From assembly GCF_000527135.1 (NCBI RefSeq), contig NZ_AZUP01000001.1:1364001-1428000 (forward strand): 64,000 nt of DNA, in the 5' to 3' direction. Origin of the DNA: Methyloversatilis discipulorum. GTDB lineage: Bacteria > Pseudomonadota > Gammaproteobacteria > Burkholderiales > Rhodocyclaceae. This document shows positions 54,214 through 63,048 of this stretch, piece after piece. Numbering within the stretch: the stretch's first letter is position 1; each line of letters starts with the position of its first letter. Made by a program: the position numbers and the translations under genes. Below the pieces are notes generated by a model that saw nothing but the letters and a program-made list of their open reading frames with translations, made no database searches and had not been told where the DNA came from.

Positions 54214-55277
54214 GCCGACGCTCCGCCGTACTGCTTGCTCACCCAGTCGCGGTAGCCGCCGCTGAGCACGTCCTGCACCCAGGGCTGGTTGTCCAGATAC
54301 CAGCGCACCGTCTTGCGGATGCCGGTGTCGAAGGTTTCCGCCGGCCGCCAACCAAGTTCGCGCTCGATCTTGCGGGCGTCGATCGCGTAGCGGCGGTCGT
54401 GGCCGGGGCGGTCCTTCACATAGGTGATGAGCCGTTCGTAGGGTCCGGAAGCGTCCGGCTTCATTTCGTCGAGCAGCGCACACACCGTGCGCACGATGTC
54501 GATGTTCGGCTTCTCGTTCCAGCCGCCGATATTGTAGGTCTCACCCAGACGGCCGCGCGCCAGCACCTCGCGGATCGCCGCGCAGTGGTCCTTCACGTAC
54601 AGCCAGTCGCGCACCTGCTGACCGTCGCCATACACGGGCAGCGGCTTGCCGGCCAGCGCGTTGACGATGATGAGCGGGATCAGCTTCTCGGGAAAGTGAT
54701 ACGGCCCGTAGTTGTTCGAGCAGTTGGTGGTGACCACCGGCAGCCCGTAGGTGTGATGCCAGGCACGCACCAGGTGGTCGCTCGCCGCCTTGCTCGCCGA
54801 GTACGGGCTGTTCGGTTCATAGGCGTTGGTTTCGGCAAACGGCGGGTCGGTCGGCTTGAGCGAACCATAGACCTCGTCGGTGCTGACATGGTGGAAACGG
54901 AAGGCGGATTTCTCATCACCTTCGAGCGCGCCCCAGTAGCCACGGGCGGCCTCCAGCAGCGTGAAGGTGCCGGTCACGTTGGTGCGCATGAATTCGCCCG
55001 GGCCGTGGATCGAGCGGTCGACATGCGATTCGGCGGCGAAATGCACGATGGCGCGCGGACGGTGCTGCGCGAGCAGGCGGTCGATCAGTTCGCGATCGCA
55101 GATGTCGCCGTGCACGAAGATGTGCCGCGCGTCGCCGTCGAGCGATGCCAGGTTGGCGCGGTTTCCCGCGTAGGTCAGCGCATCGAGATTGACGACCGGC
55201 TCGTCGCTGCCGGCCAGCCAGTCGAGCACGAAATTGCTGCCGATGAAACCGGCACCGCCGGTTACCAGGATGGTCAT
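54210..55277 (-). CDS. rfbB: dTDP-glucose 4,6-dehydratase
   Basis: A 355-residue extended SDR enzyme, second step of the pathway. It starts [15 protein letters not shown] (NAD site), has HVSTDEVYG, and the active-site [15 protein letters not shown]. The length is normal. It is the first gene of the minus-strand rfbBDAC operon; the 101-bp stretch upstream separates it from the AsmA-like gene. Confidence 0.96.
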   Translation of the reverse strand: MTILVTGGAGFIGSNFVLDWLAGSDEPVVNLDALTYAGNRANLASLDGDARHIFVHGDICDRELIDRLLAQHRPRAIVHFAAESHVDRSIHGPGEFMRTNVTGTFTLLEAARGYWGALEGDEKSAFRFHHVSTDEVYGSLKPTDPPFAETNAYEPNSPYSASKAASDHLVRAWHHTYGLPVVTTNCSNNYGPYHFPEKLIPLIIVNALAGKPLPVYGDGQQVRDWLYVKDHCAAIREVLARGRLGETYNIGGWNEKPNIDIVRTVCALLDEMKPDASGPYERLITYVKDRPGHDRRYAIDARKIERELGWRPAETFDTGIRKTVRWYLDNQPWVQDVLSGGYRDWVSKQYGGASA

Positions 55278-55378
55278 GATGCAAACGCCTGTTCGATTCG
55301 GGGAGACATCACTTTAACCGGCAGGCATGACAGCGCGTAGTAAAAGCTGCACGCTGCGATGCAACAGGATGTTCCGGC

Positions 55379-57169
55379 TCAGCGCAGCAGCTTCACCACC
55401 GGATCCGCGTACGGCCCTTCTATGTTCACCGGCGCGCGCACCGTCGTTGCCGAGCCCTGCAGCGTCACGTCGAGCCGCCCGCGCAAGGTGTCGTCGGCCA
55501 GACGCAGCGTACCGTTGGCGCCGACCAGACCCGATTCCATCACCACCTGGCTCAGACTGACGCCGCTGGCATCGACCACCGCGTTGGCGTCCAGCCGATC
55601 GAAGCGAGTGCTGCCGCCGCGCACACCACCCGGCCGCGGAATGCGCACCGCCTGCACAAGATCGACGCGTTCGATCTGCCCGCGCTGCACCCCCATCGTG
55701 CCCGTACCCCGCAGGCTCTTCTGCAGTTCCTCAAAATTACGGCCCTCGCCGGTCAGCGACAGCGACATCGACAGGTCACCGGTCAGCAGCAGCGTCGGCG
55801 CGAACACCTTCAGCAGCCCCGCCAGGCCGAGACGGGACGTCTGCAGCTGCCCCTCGAACCGTGTGACGTCGGCAAAATCCAACGCCACGCTGCCGGTTGC
55901 GTAACCGTCATAGAGTTTGACGTCCAGCTTGTCGAACTGCAGGCGGCGGCTGTTCAGCGTGCCCTGCGCCTCCAGCACATCGAACAGCAACGAAGGCTTG
56001 CCCGGGGTCTGCCATCCCAGCGCCGTCATCGACACGCTCCAGACGCCGCCGGCGTTGTTGCCCTGAAGCTTGAGCCCACCGTCGGCAGAGGCGAGCGACA
56101 GGCGCGTCAGCACGCCGTTCTCGTCCAGCGCCAGATCGCCGCCGAGCGCACCGATGGCACCGTCGAGCAGCACGATGCTGGCATCGACCATGCTGACGTG
56201 CTCGACGGTGACCCAGCGCGACGCCCAGTTGATGTCCTGGCGGCGCGACAGCGATGGCAGGAAGGACAGATTCAGTGCCGCACGCTCGATGCGCACGTCG
56301 CGCAGAACAGTACGTTCCGACAGCAGCGTGGACACCCGTGGCAGCAGCTTTACCGCACCGATTTCAAGTTGCCCGGGCCCACCCACCGTCACCCCTTCGA
56401 GCGCGATGGACGGCTCGGGGAACAGGCTGGGCGAAACCGACGCGATGCGTACCGGCTGCCCCAGCAATTCGGTCGCCAGGGACTCGAAGTGCGGCAGATG
56501 GCGCTGATAGGGATAAAGGAAGAAAAGGCCGACCAGCAGCGCCAGCAGCACCGCCGCGGAGAGGACGATTTTCTTGCCGAGCGAACCCGGGGGGCCCTTG
56601 CGGTCGCCGACTCGTCCGGCGAACAGGTCAAACAGTCGCTGCAGGCCACCACCGCTGCGTTCTGCGGCAGCGGCGTCCGGCGAGGCGGACATCATCGCGC
56701 GACGGATCGCGCCGCGTACATCGTCGGCAGCAGACAGCGCTGCAGCCGGTGCGGGGGAATTCGCCGGTGCCGGCGCCGCCAGCTCGGGCAAGGCCATCGC
56801 GAACTCGTCGAGCACCGGCGACTCCTTGGCGGACGCCTTTTCATGCGCCCGACGGATGTCGTCCGACACCGGCGTGATCGGCTGGCTGACCAGGTCCTCG
56901 ATATCGACCAGCATGGACGACAGCTCGGCGCGGTCCGCCTCCTCGCCCTGCGGCGGCGCGTCGATCCGGCGCACCAGTCCGCGGTGCTCCAGTTCGCCGA
57001 CCAGACCCTCGACGATGAGCGGATCGCCGAACTGCTGCGCCAGATTGCCGACAGGCGTGCGCCCATCGATCATGATCAGGATGGAGCGCAGGTTGCGCTG
57101 GACGATGGTGCGCTTGCTCACCGCCTCTTCGCCGGCCTCGGTCTTTACGTAAACAGCATTTTCATTCAT
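55379..57169 (-). CDS. AsmA-like membrane protein with N-terminal cytoplasmic domain
   Basis: A 596-residue protein. Residues 1-65 look like a small winged-helix-type domain (TIVQRNLRSILIMIDGRTPVGNLAQQFG...LVGELEHRGLVRRI). A charged Pro/Ala linker runs to about 195, one membrane helix lies at 200-220 (KKIVLSAAVLLALLVGLFFLYPY), and the rest is periplasmic with AsmA-family repeats, ending in RGRLDVTLQGSATTVRAPVNIEGPYADPVVKLL. AsmA proteins take part in lipid transport or outer-membrane assembly. Most lack the cytoplasmic head seen here. The start MNENAV at 57169 is preferred over an upstream in-frame ATG for lack of conservation there. Confidence 0.8.
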   Translation of the reverse strand: MNENAVYVKTEAGEEAVSKRTIVQRNLRSILIMIDGRTPVGNLAQQFGDPLIVEGLVGELEHRGLVRRIDAPPQGEEADRAELSSMLVDIEDLVSQPITPVSDDIRRAHEKASAKESPVLDEFAMALPELAAPAPANSPAPAAALSAADDVRGAIRRAMMSASPDAAAAERSGGGLQRLFDLFAGRVGDRKGPPGSLGKKIVLSAAVLLALLVGLFFLYPYQRHLPHFESLATELLGQPVRIASVSPSLFPEPSIALEGVTVGGPGQLEIGAVKLLPRVSTLLSERTVLRDVRIERAALNLSFLPSLSRRQDINWASRWVTVEHVSMVDASIVLLDGAIGALGGDLALDENGVLTRLSLASADGGLKLQGNNAGGVWSVSMTALGWQTPGKPSLLFDVLEAQGTLNSRRLQFDKLDVKLYDGYATGSVALDFADVTRFEGQLQTSRLGLAGLLKVFAPTLLLTGDLSMSLSLTGEGRNFEELQKSLRGTGTMGVQRGQIERVDLVQAVRIPRPGGVRGGSTRFDRLDANAVVDASGVSLSQVVMESGLVGANGTLRLADDTLRGRLDVTLQGSATTVRAPVNIEGPYADPVVKLLR

Positions 57170-57340
57170 GGATGCGCGCTGGCCGCCTTGCCGCGCCGGC
57201 TGGATCACCGGCGCTGAGGAGATGGAGTCATGCGGTTATGGCTGCCACACAGTCTTGCAGGCAGCGGTGACGCGATCATAAATCGACTCGGGCGCGGAGT
57301 GACCGCACATTCAGGCCGAAGAAAATATCGCATCAATCGC

Positions 57341-57369
57341 TTGACGATCGCCAGCGGGCTGTCTATAGT
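57341..57369 (+). promoter_or_regulatory. Sigma-70 promoter of tRNA-Asn
   Basis: TTGACG, a 17-bp spacer and TATAGT form a near-consensus sigma-70 promoter. The -10 box ends 14 bp before the tRNA gene, which would give a very short leader. Confidence 0.85.
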
Positions 57370-57383
57370 TGCGGCCTCTTTCT

Positions 57384-57459
57384 TCCCCGATAGCTCAGTC
57401 GGTAGAGCGCCGGACTGTTAATCCGTAGGTCCCTGGTTCGAGCCCAGGTCGGGGAGCCA
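57384..57459 (+). tRNA. tRNA-Asn (anticodon GTT)
   Basis: A 76-nt cloverleaf. The acceptor arms TCCCCGA and TCGGGGA pair perfectly and the 3' CCA is encoded. The D arm has AGCTCAGTCGGTAGAGC, the anticodon loop is CTGTTAA (anticodon GTT), and the T arm is CCTGGTTCGAGCCCAGG. It stands alone between a promoter and a terminator. No integrase or att-like duplication is seen beside it. Confidence 0.97.
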
Positions 57460-57466
57460 AGACACA

Positions 57467-57493
57467 AAAGGCCCGCAGCGATGCGGGCCTTTT
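57467..57493 (+). terminator. Rho-independent terminator after tRNA-Asn
   Basis: AAAGGCCCGCA-GCGA-TGCGGGCCTTT is a perfect 11-bp stem with a tetraloop and ends in TTTT on the plus strand. The run of A on the other side would let it work in both directions. The next 262 bp (57494-57755) contain no gene that I can support. Confidence 0.9.
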
Positions 57494-57755
57494 CCGTTAA
57501 CACGCGAATATCTAAGTGTTGCGGCGAAGCGGATACCTATCTAGCGCCAGGCCGAGCGATGTCGGGCTGTGAGACGAGGCAAATTTGACCCGGCCAACCC
57601 GATCCCGTAAGGCGGATCAGATCGGCCAGGTATGGATGGCGTCGGAGCGGCCGACCACGCCGACGCCACCCCGGCAATCCGTCAGTCAGCGTCAGATTGT
57701 GCAGTCCTGGTCCAGATCTGCCGTACAAGTGGCGAGCGAATCTGCCGTCGCCTCC

Positions 57756-58382
57756 CTAAGGCACCGCGACGCTTGTGCGCAGCGGCTTGCAGTCCTGCAT
57801 GCACCGGACAGCGTTCGTATCCGGCCGGTCGTCGACGATGAAACCGTCCCGGTTCGGCATGCGGATCGCCGCCAGACTGGCCGCATTCATCTCGGCGTCC
57901 TGCTCCACCAATCCGTTGAGGTGCAGCAGGTACGCCGTCACCGCGTAGGTTTGGTCGTTGCTGAGCGACTGCGGGGCGGTCAGCGGCATGGCGCGGCGGA
58001 TGTAATCAAACAGCGCCGGCGCATACGGATACATGCTGCCCGGCGTAAGCACACGCTTGTCCGTCTTGAACGAGCCGATACCGCCCACCATGGTGCCGAA
58101 CATCGGTCCACCGGCAGCCGCGGCGCCGTGGCAGGAGGCGCATTGGGCGTCGAACACCGCCTTCCCTGCCCGCGCGGTGCCGGATCCCGGCGGCAGCCCC
58201 TGCCCGTCCGGACCACGGACATCGATATTCCAGGCGACGAGATCCGGTTCAACGACGGGCGTGCCGAGCGCGGCCGGGCGGGCATGCGGTGAAGCAGTTG
58301 CCGAACTCACCGTATTTCCCGCGCAACCCGCCAGCAGCAGGGTGGTGGCCAGGGCCATCGTCACTGTCTCAAGCGATCGCAT
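57756..58382 (-). CDS. Mono-haem c-type cytochrome lipoprotein, partner of SoxC-like enzyme
   Basis: A 208-residue protein with a lipoprotein-type signal (ALATTLLLAGC). One class I cytochrome c domain has its haem site at CASCH; an axial Met is likely in RRAMPLTAPQSLS. The last 30 residues (PNRDGFIVDDRPDTNAVRCMQDC) are typical of cytochromes that accompany sulfite/sulfane dehydrogenases. It is much shorter than the di-haem SoxD. Its start overlaps the end of the upstream molybdoenzyme gene by 14 bp, so the two should form an enzyme and electron acceptor pair in the periplasm. Confidence 0.9.
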   Translation of the reverse strand: MRSLETVTMALATTLLLAGCAGNTVSSATASPHARPAALGTPVVEPDLVAWNIDVRGPDGQGLPPGSGTARAGKAVFDAQCASCHGAAAAGGPMFGTMVGGIGSFKTDKRVLTPGSMYPYAPALFDYIRRAMPLTAPQSLSNDQTYAVTAYLLHLNGLVEQDAEMNAASLAAIRMPNRDGFIVDDRPDTNAVRCMQDCKPLRTSVAVP

Positions 58383-59679
58383 TCTTCACCTCCCCTGCTT
58401 CGTTGATGAACCACGGAAAAACGCCGTTGTGGTGCTGCACGAAGCCGGTGATCGCGCGCACTTTCTGGATGTCCTCGACCGTCGGCTGGACGTAGCCGGT
58501 CGAGTCGACACAGCGGCTGGCGATCGTCGTCGGACCACCGGTCCAGTTCCACTGCAGCCGGAATCGCGTCAGGCACTTGTCCATCACTGGCCCTTCCAGC
58601 TGAGCCTGGTGCCAGGTACGCCCGCCATCGAGCGTGACATCCACCGCGCGGATGCTCCCCTTTCCGGACCACGCGAAGCCGACGATCTCGATCGGGCCCG
58701 GGCGGATCTTCATGCTGCCGGATGGCGAGGTGATCACGGACTTCGCCTCCATCTCGAAACTGAACTGACGCCACTTCCCGTCAGGCATCGGATCGGTGTA
58801 GCGCGCAGTCTCGCTGCGCAGATGCCAGGGCTGGTCGCCCAGTTTGAGCCGGCGCAGCCACTTGATGCTGACGTTGCCCTCCCAGCCCGGAATGAACAGA
58901 CGAAGCGGGTAACCGTTTTCAGGTCTGAGCATTTCGCCGTTCGCCGCATAGACGATGAGCGCGTCCTCCATCAGCTTTTTCATCGGAATGCTGCGTGCAT
59001 GCGCCGCACCGTCCCCGCCCTCCGCCAGCGCCCATGTCGCGGATGGCGAGACGCCGGCCTCGTCGAGCAGCGTCGACACCGGAATGCCGGTCCATTGAGC
59101 GCACGACAACAGTCCGTGCGTCTGCTGCACAGTACGGGCGGCCGGCTTCAGCCAGTCGGTAAGGCCGTTGCCCGAACACTCCATGAAGTGGAAGCGTGAC
59201 ACCGACGGGTACTTCATCAGGTCGGACATCGAAAAGACCAGCGGCTGGCGGACCATGCCGTGGATGACGAAGCGATGCTGATCGGGGTTGATGTCGGGTA
59301 CCCCGTTGTGGTGCCTCTCGTAGATCAGCCCGTTCGGCGTGACGGTGCCCAGTTGCTGATGCAGCGGCGTGAAGCTCCAGTCCGAATAGTTCTGCTTGTT
59401 CACCAGCACATCGGTTCGCCGTCGTTTGACGTGCGACTCGTACTTCGATGGCATGCCGTACTCTTCCGGCGGCAAGGGTCGTCCGAGCGCCTTGTTCGAT
59501 TCCGGCACTGCGAGCGGCTCCGCACGCGCGACGCCGACGCCAGCCAGCCCGGTCACCGCAGCGGCTGCCGTCTTCGCGAGCAGCGCCCGTCGCGACGGAT
59601 TGTGCGTAATCGAACTGTGAGCCTCGAGTTCGGCGCGCGCGGCTGCGACCAAACGTACTCCGTCAATCTTCTGATCCAC
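58369..59679 (-). CDS. SoxC-type sulfite/sulfane dehydrogenase, molybdopterin subunit
   Basis: A 436-residue enzyme of the sulfite oxidase family. A twin-arginine leader (NPSRRALLAKTAAAAVTG) indicates folded export to the periplasm. The molybdenum-binding region shows FMECSGNGLTDW with the Cys ligand, and the C-terminal dimer domain (IEIVGFAWSGKGSIRAVDVTLDGGRTW) follows. SoxC-like enzymes oxidise sulfane sulfur or sulfite, passing electrons to cytochrome c, here encoded just downstream. No other sox gene is present. The GTG start has GGAGGT upstream. A TetR-type operator lies 43 bp upstream. Confidence 0.9.
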   Translation of the reverse strand: MDQKIDGVRLVAAARAELEAHSSITHNPSRRALLAKTAAAAVTGLAGVGVARAEPLAVPESNKALGRPLPPEEYGMPSKYESHVKRRRTDVLVNKQNYSDWSFTPLHQQLGTVTPNGLIYERHHNGVPDINPDQHRFVIHGMVRQPLVFSMSDLMKYPSVSRFHFMECSGNGLTDWLKPAARTVQQTHGLLSCAQWTGIPVSTLLDEAGVSPSATWALAEGGDGAAHARSIPMKKLMEDALIVYAANGEMLRPENGYPLRLFIPGWEGNVSIKWLRRLKLGDQPWHLRSETARYTDPMPDGKWRQFSFEMEAKSVITSPSGSMKIRPGPIEIVGFAWSGKGSIRAVDVTLDGGRTWHQAQLEGPVMDKCLTRFRLQWNWTGGPTTIASRCVDSTGYVQPTVEDIQKVRAITGFVQHHNGVFPWFINEAGEVKNAIA

Positions 59680-59721
59680 GATGACCTCCAGGTGGTTGGG
59701 AACCTCCGACGACCGGAATTG

Positions 59722-59737
59722 TACCGATCGGTCGGTA
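59722..59737. promoter_or_regulatory. TetR-type operator palindrome
   Basis: TACCGATCGGTCGGTA has perfect arms (TACCGA/TCGGTA) with a 4-bp centre, a form typical of TetR-family operators. It lies between the divergent SoxC-like and TetR-type genes, so the adjacent regulator probably binds it and controls both. Confidence 0.7.
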
Positions 59738-59927
59738 TACTACGTCGGCGCATTGGCCGGAGCAATCAATTCATGTGGTCCGCTGCTGACGATTCGCTCG
59801 GTGAACGCCCCCGCTCCGTGGATAGTGCTCAACGCCTCGCTTTGCGCACGATGCTTTGAACGCAAGGCACAGCGGGTAATTTATGATCTGGAGAACTTTG
59901 AACTCTGGCCCCTCCGGGGCCGTCCTC

Positions 59928-60512
59928 ATGAGCGTAGACACGAAGGACGACCGTTCGCAGCGGGCACGCATCGTCAAGGCGGCCGCCCGCCTCTTTGCCG
60001 AGCGCGGCTACCACGCAGTCGGCATGACCGAACTGCAGAACGCGGTGCAGCTTGGCCGCGGAGCGCTCTACCACCACATTCGCAGCAAGGACGATCTTCT
60101 TTATGACATCGCCCGCGAATACATCACCGATCTGAACGAACTCGCGGTGATCGCCGAAGAGGAAGCGGACCCGAGAAAGCGCATCTGCATACTGGGTCAC
60201 CACCTGATCTCGATGATCGCGTCTCATCAGGCGGAGCTGACGGTGTGCTTTCGGGAAGTCCAGTCGCTGACTGATACGCGCCGTGCGGAAGTGCTGGCGC
60301 TGCACACACGCTATGAACGTGTCTGGAAGGACGCCTTCACCGCCGGCGCCGAACAGGGTCTCTTCAGGCCCTACGACCCGGTGGTCCTGAAGGGCGTACT
60401 CGGAATGTATTTCTACAGCTATCTGTGGATGCGGCCGGACGGCTCGCTCGGTGCGGAGACCATCTCCGAGCGCTTCAACGAGATGGCTCTTCGCATGCTG
60501 GCGCTCGACTGA
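59928..60512 (+). CDS. TetR family transcriptional regulator
   Basis: A 194-residue repressor-type protein. The N-terminal helix-turn-helix reads RIVKAAARLFAERGYHAVGMTELQNAVQLGRGALYHHIRSKDDLLYDIAREYI. The C-terminal half is an all-helical ligand-binding domain of standard size. It is divergent from the SoxC/cytochrome pair with an operator-like palindrome between them, so it likely represses them until a ligand, perhaps a sulfur or aromatic compound, is bound. ATG 59928 is favoured; an in-frame ATG at 59883 would add 15 residues. Confidence 0.9.
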   Translation: MSVDTKDDRSQRARIVKAAARLFAERGYHAVGMTELQNAVQLGRGALYHHIRSKDDLLYDIAREYITDLNELAVIAEEEADPRKRICILGHHLISMIASHQAELTVCFREVQSLTDTRRAEVLALHTRYERVWKDAFTAGAEQGLFRPYDPVVLKGVLGMYFYSYLWMRPDGSLGAETISERFNEMALRMLALD

Positions 60513-60641
60513 CCCGCCGACAACGCGCGACTCACACCTGGCGACCGCAGCCTTACGGCGCGCCGCAGCCGACACGTCGCCGCGTCCACCCGGTCCCTGA
60601 AGCGCGAGGCTGCAGACGCGAGACATCGTCGTCGATGCGCT

Positions 60642-61100
60642 TCAGAACTCGATCATGAAGCTGTAGCCATGCCGCTCGAACCCGAGCATTTCATAGAAGC
60701 GGTGCGCCTTTTCTCGCTTCAGGTGACTCGACAGCGCGAGCTTGTAGCAGCCCGCCTCCGCGCAGCCCTCCATGGCGAAGCGCATCATTGCCTGACCTAC
60801 GCCACGGCGGCGACGCCCGGGTGCGACCACAACATCTTCGACAATCGCGTGCGGACGCCCGCCATGTGCAAGCCCGTCGATGATGATGAGGGCGAACGTT
60901 CCCACCCGTTCGCCGTCGCACTCGGCGACGTACACCCGGTAGTCCGGATAGCCCTCGATCTGCCGGAAGCGTGCGCGTGCATCGGTCAGCGGCAGTGAGG
61001 GCTCGGGCGAGAAGTCGAGCGATGAGTACATGTCGAGCAACCAGTCGATGTCCTCATCGTCGGCCCGGCGTATCGATATGGGCTGCCCTATCGTGTTCAT
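60642..61100 (-). CDS. GNAT family N-acetyltransferase
   Basis: A 152-residue acetyltransferase. The acetyl-CoA-binding motif A is VVVAPGRRRRGVGQAMMRFAM, with the later HLKREKAHRFYEMLGFERHGYSF typical of the fold's C-terminus. The substrate is unknown. The start at 61100 is chosen for the strong GAGGAGG Shine-Dalgarno 5 bp upstream; an in-frame ATG at 61118 is the alternative. It lies 22 bp after the amidohydrolase gene and is the last gene of that minus-strand unit. Confidence 0.9.
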   Translation of the reverse strand: MNTIGQPISIRRADDEDIDWLLDMYSSLDFSPEPSLPLTDARARFRQIEGYPDYRVYVAECDGERVGTFALIIIDGLAHGGRPHAIVEDVVVAPGRRRRGVGQAMMRFAMEGCAEAGCYKLALSSHLKREKAHRFYEMLGFERHGYSFMIEF

Positions 61101-61122
61101 CGTCGCCTCCTCGCCCATCGCC

Positions 61123-61971
61123 TCAAAGCCCCAGAACCTGCTTCGCGTTGCCGCCCATCACCTTGTCGATGACTGACTCCTTGAAGCCGAGCGTACGGTA
61201 GTCCTCGACCGACTGACCCATCGCACGGAAGGGATAGGAACTGCCGAACAGCAGCTGATCCTGCATGAAGCCGTTCGCAGCTTCGACATAGAGCGAACCA
61301 CCGGGCAGGAAGATGTACATGTCCGCCACGACGAACACGTTGTCCCAGCGGAAGGCGATGCCGATCATCTCGTTCACGTAGGGCCAGAAGCCGTGGTAGC
61401 AGACGATCTTGAGCTGCGGGAAGTTCTTCGCGACGCGCCCGATGGAGGCCGGATCCGTCAGTTCGAAGCGCGGCGTGGTCGGACCGGACATGATGGTCAC
61501 CGGCACACCCAGCGCCTGGCAGGCCTCGTACACCGGATAGAGCTGCGCATCGTCCGCCGCCACCTGCGGATTGCAGAAGCCGGGCTCGATGTTGATGCCC
61601 TTCAGGCCGAGCTTGCCGACCGCGCGCTCGATCTCGTCGGTCGCCGCCTTGATGCCGCTGGCGTGCGGATCGACCGAGCCGATGCCGACGAGCTCCTTGT
61701 GCTCCGACACCATCTTCATGATGTCGTCGTTCGAATGCTTGATCCCCGGTGTGTCGCGGCCGACCACCACCGCCTGGGCGATGCCGGCGGCGCGGATCTC
61801 CTTGACGAAGGAACTGGCGTTCTTCGAGCGGGTGAAATGCAGTTCGTCCTGCGACCCCGTCCGGCGGTTCAGCCACTTCACCACCTCGAACGAAGGGGTG
61901 TCGGGCGTCGCGCCGTAGAAGTCGTGCAGGTAGGAAGGTCTGCTGCGCATGTCGATCACGGTCTGGGTCAT
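61123..61971 (-). CDS. Amidohydrolase-fold protein lacking usual metal ligands
   Basis: A 282-residue TIM-barrel protein of the amidohydrolase-2 type. The N-terminal strand, where HxH is expected, reads VIDMRSRPSYLHDF, so the metal pair is absent. Later strands have GINIEPGFCNP, KIVCYHGFWPYVNEM (a His retained) and LLFGSSYPF, where Ser replaces the usual metal-binding Asp of FGSDYP. It is therefore a metal-free relative or uses other ligands. It follows the ABC transporter genes on the same strand, suggesting that it acts on the imported compound. The start at 61971 gives the family N-terminus. Confidence 0.85.
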   Translation of the reverse strand: MTQTVIDMRSRPSYLHDFYGATPDTPSFEVVKWLNRRTGSQDELHFTRSKNASSFVKEIRAAGIAQAVVVGRDTPGIKHSNDDIMKMVSEHKELVGIGSVDPHASGIKAATDEIERAVGKLGLKGINIEPGFCNPQVAADDAQLYPVYEACQALGVPVTIMSGPTTPRFELTDPASIGRVAKNFPQLKIVCYHGFWPYVNEMIGIAFRWDNVFVVADMYIFLPGGSLYVEAANGFMQDQLLFGSSYPFRAMGQSVEDYRTLGFKESVIDKVMGGNAKQVLGL

Positions 61972-62031
61972 GGTGTCCGCCTGTCTTGAGTAGTTGAGAG
62001 TGGGGCTTTCTGTGCCCCGTCCGGCTGTTGC

Positions 62032-62057
62032 GCGGAGTCGCGGTGATGCGACTCCGC
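62032..62057. terminator. Strong hairpin between ABC ATPase and amidohydrolase genes
   Basis: GCGGAGTCGC-GGTGAT-GCGACTCCGC is a perfect 10-bp stem followed by GTTTTTC on the plus strand, so it is a textbook terminator for antisense (plus) transcription. On the coding (minus) strand there is no T-run, so it would at most attenuate or stabilise the mRNA. A second small hairpin (GGGGC/GCCCC) lies at 62002-62018. Confidence 0.6.
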
Positions 62058-62143
62058 GTTTTTCTGGCGCGAGCGCTCCCTGCGGGCGCACCGTCAGGCA
62101 CGCTCGTCAAGGTGTCGAGACGCGCGCCGTGCGGCGCGACGCG

Positions 62144-63037
62144 TCACGCCCTCTGTGATCTCCTTGCGTAGGATTCGACGAAGTCGGCCGCCGCCTTGCT
62201 GCCTCCGGAGAAGGACTTCATCGCCTCCTCGTGCAGCAGTGACAGTGCGGTCATCTTCACTTCGTTGGCGCGGTCGCCGAGGAAGAAGTCGGCTAGCTTG
62301 CGCGGCCGCGGAATGTCCACCTCGATGGTGGCTCTCACCCGGGTCGGGATATTGCTCATGATGATCAAGCGGTCGGCGAGGAACAGCGCCTCGTCGATAT
62401 CCGTAGTGACGAAGAAGGTGGTGCGGCGGGACTCCTCGTACAGCGCCGAGTAGTACTCCCACATCAGTTCCTTCGACATCGCGTCGAGTCCGCGGAAGGG
62501 CTCGTCGAGGATCATCACCTCCGGGTTGTTGATCATTGCGCGCGCCAGTTCCGCCCTGCGCTGCATGCCCCCCGACAGCTGCATCGGATACTTCTTGCGG
62601 AAGTCGCGCAGGCCCACCTTGTCGAGCAGGAACTCAGCGAGGTCACGCGCCTTCTTGTCGTCCTCACCGCGCGCGATCGGCCCGTACATGATGTTGTCGT
62701 AGGACGTCATCCACGGAAAGAGCGCCGACTCCTGGAACACCACCAGTCTGTCCCGCCCCGGCCCGGTCACCGGCTTGCCATTCAGCAGGATGTTGCCGCT
62801 GGTGGGTTTCTCGAACCCCGCGAGCAGCTTGATCAGTGTGCTCTTGCCGCAGCCGGAGGGGCCGATCATCACGGTGAGCTTGCCGCGTTCGACGTTGAAC
62901 GAACAGTCCTTCACCACCTTCTTCTCGAACAGCCCCGTGCCGTATGACTTGCACACATTGCTGACAATCATCTCCCCGGCGTTGATCGAGATCTTGCTGG
63001 TGATCGGCGCCATCGCGCTCTGAGTTGCACTTGCCAT
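62144..63037 (-). CDS. ABC transporter ATP-binding protein (NitT/TauT type)
   Basis: A 297-residue ATPase. Walker A is GPSGCGKST, the Q-loop is VFQESALFPWMT, the signature is LSGGMQRRAELARA and Walker B is VMILDEPFRGLD. The sequence resembles the ATPases of nitrate/sulfonate/taurine importers. It has an extended C-terminal part (ANEVKMTALSLLHEEAMKSFSGGSK) also seen in the partial ATPase at the window end. ATG 63037 has AAGGAGG 6 bp upstream; the permease stop is 11 bp away. Confidence 0.92.
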   Translation of the reverse strand: MASATQSAMAPITSKISINAGEMIVSNVCKSYGTGLFEKKVVKDCSFNVERGKLTVMIGPSGCGKSTLIKLLAGFEKPTSGNILLNGKPVTGPGRDRLVVFQESALFPWMTSYDNIMYGPIARGEDDKKARDLAEFLLDKVGLRDFRKKYPMQLSGGMQRRAELARAMINNPEVMILDEPFRGLDAMSKELMWEYYSALYEESRRTTFFVTTDIDEALFLADRLIIMSNIPTRVRATIEVDIPRPRKLADFFLGDRANEVKMTALSLLHEEAMKSFSGGSKAAADFVESYARRSQRA

Positions 63038-63048
63038 GATCCGCCTCC

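Noticed and set aside
57494..57755. Possible small gene or integration remnant downstream of tRNA-Asn
   Set aside because: The only frame (57537-57728, minus) is a Gly/Pro/Arg-rich shadow. I found no duplicated tRNA 3' end and no integrase.
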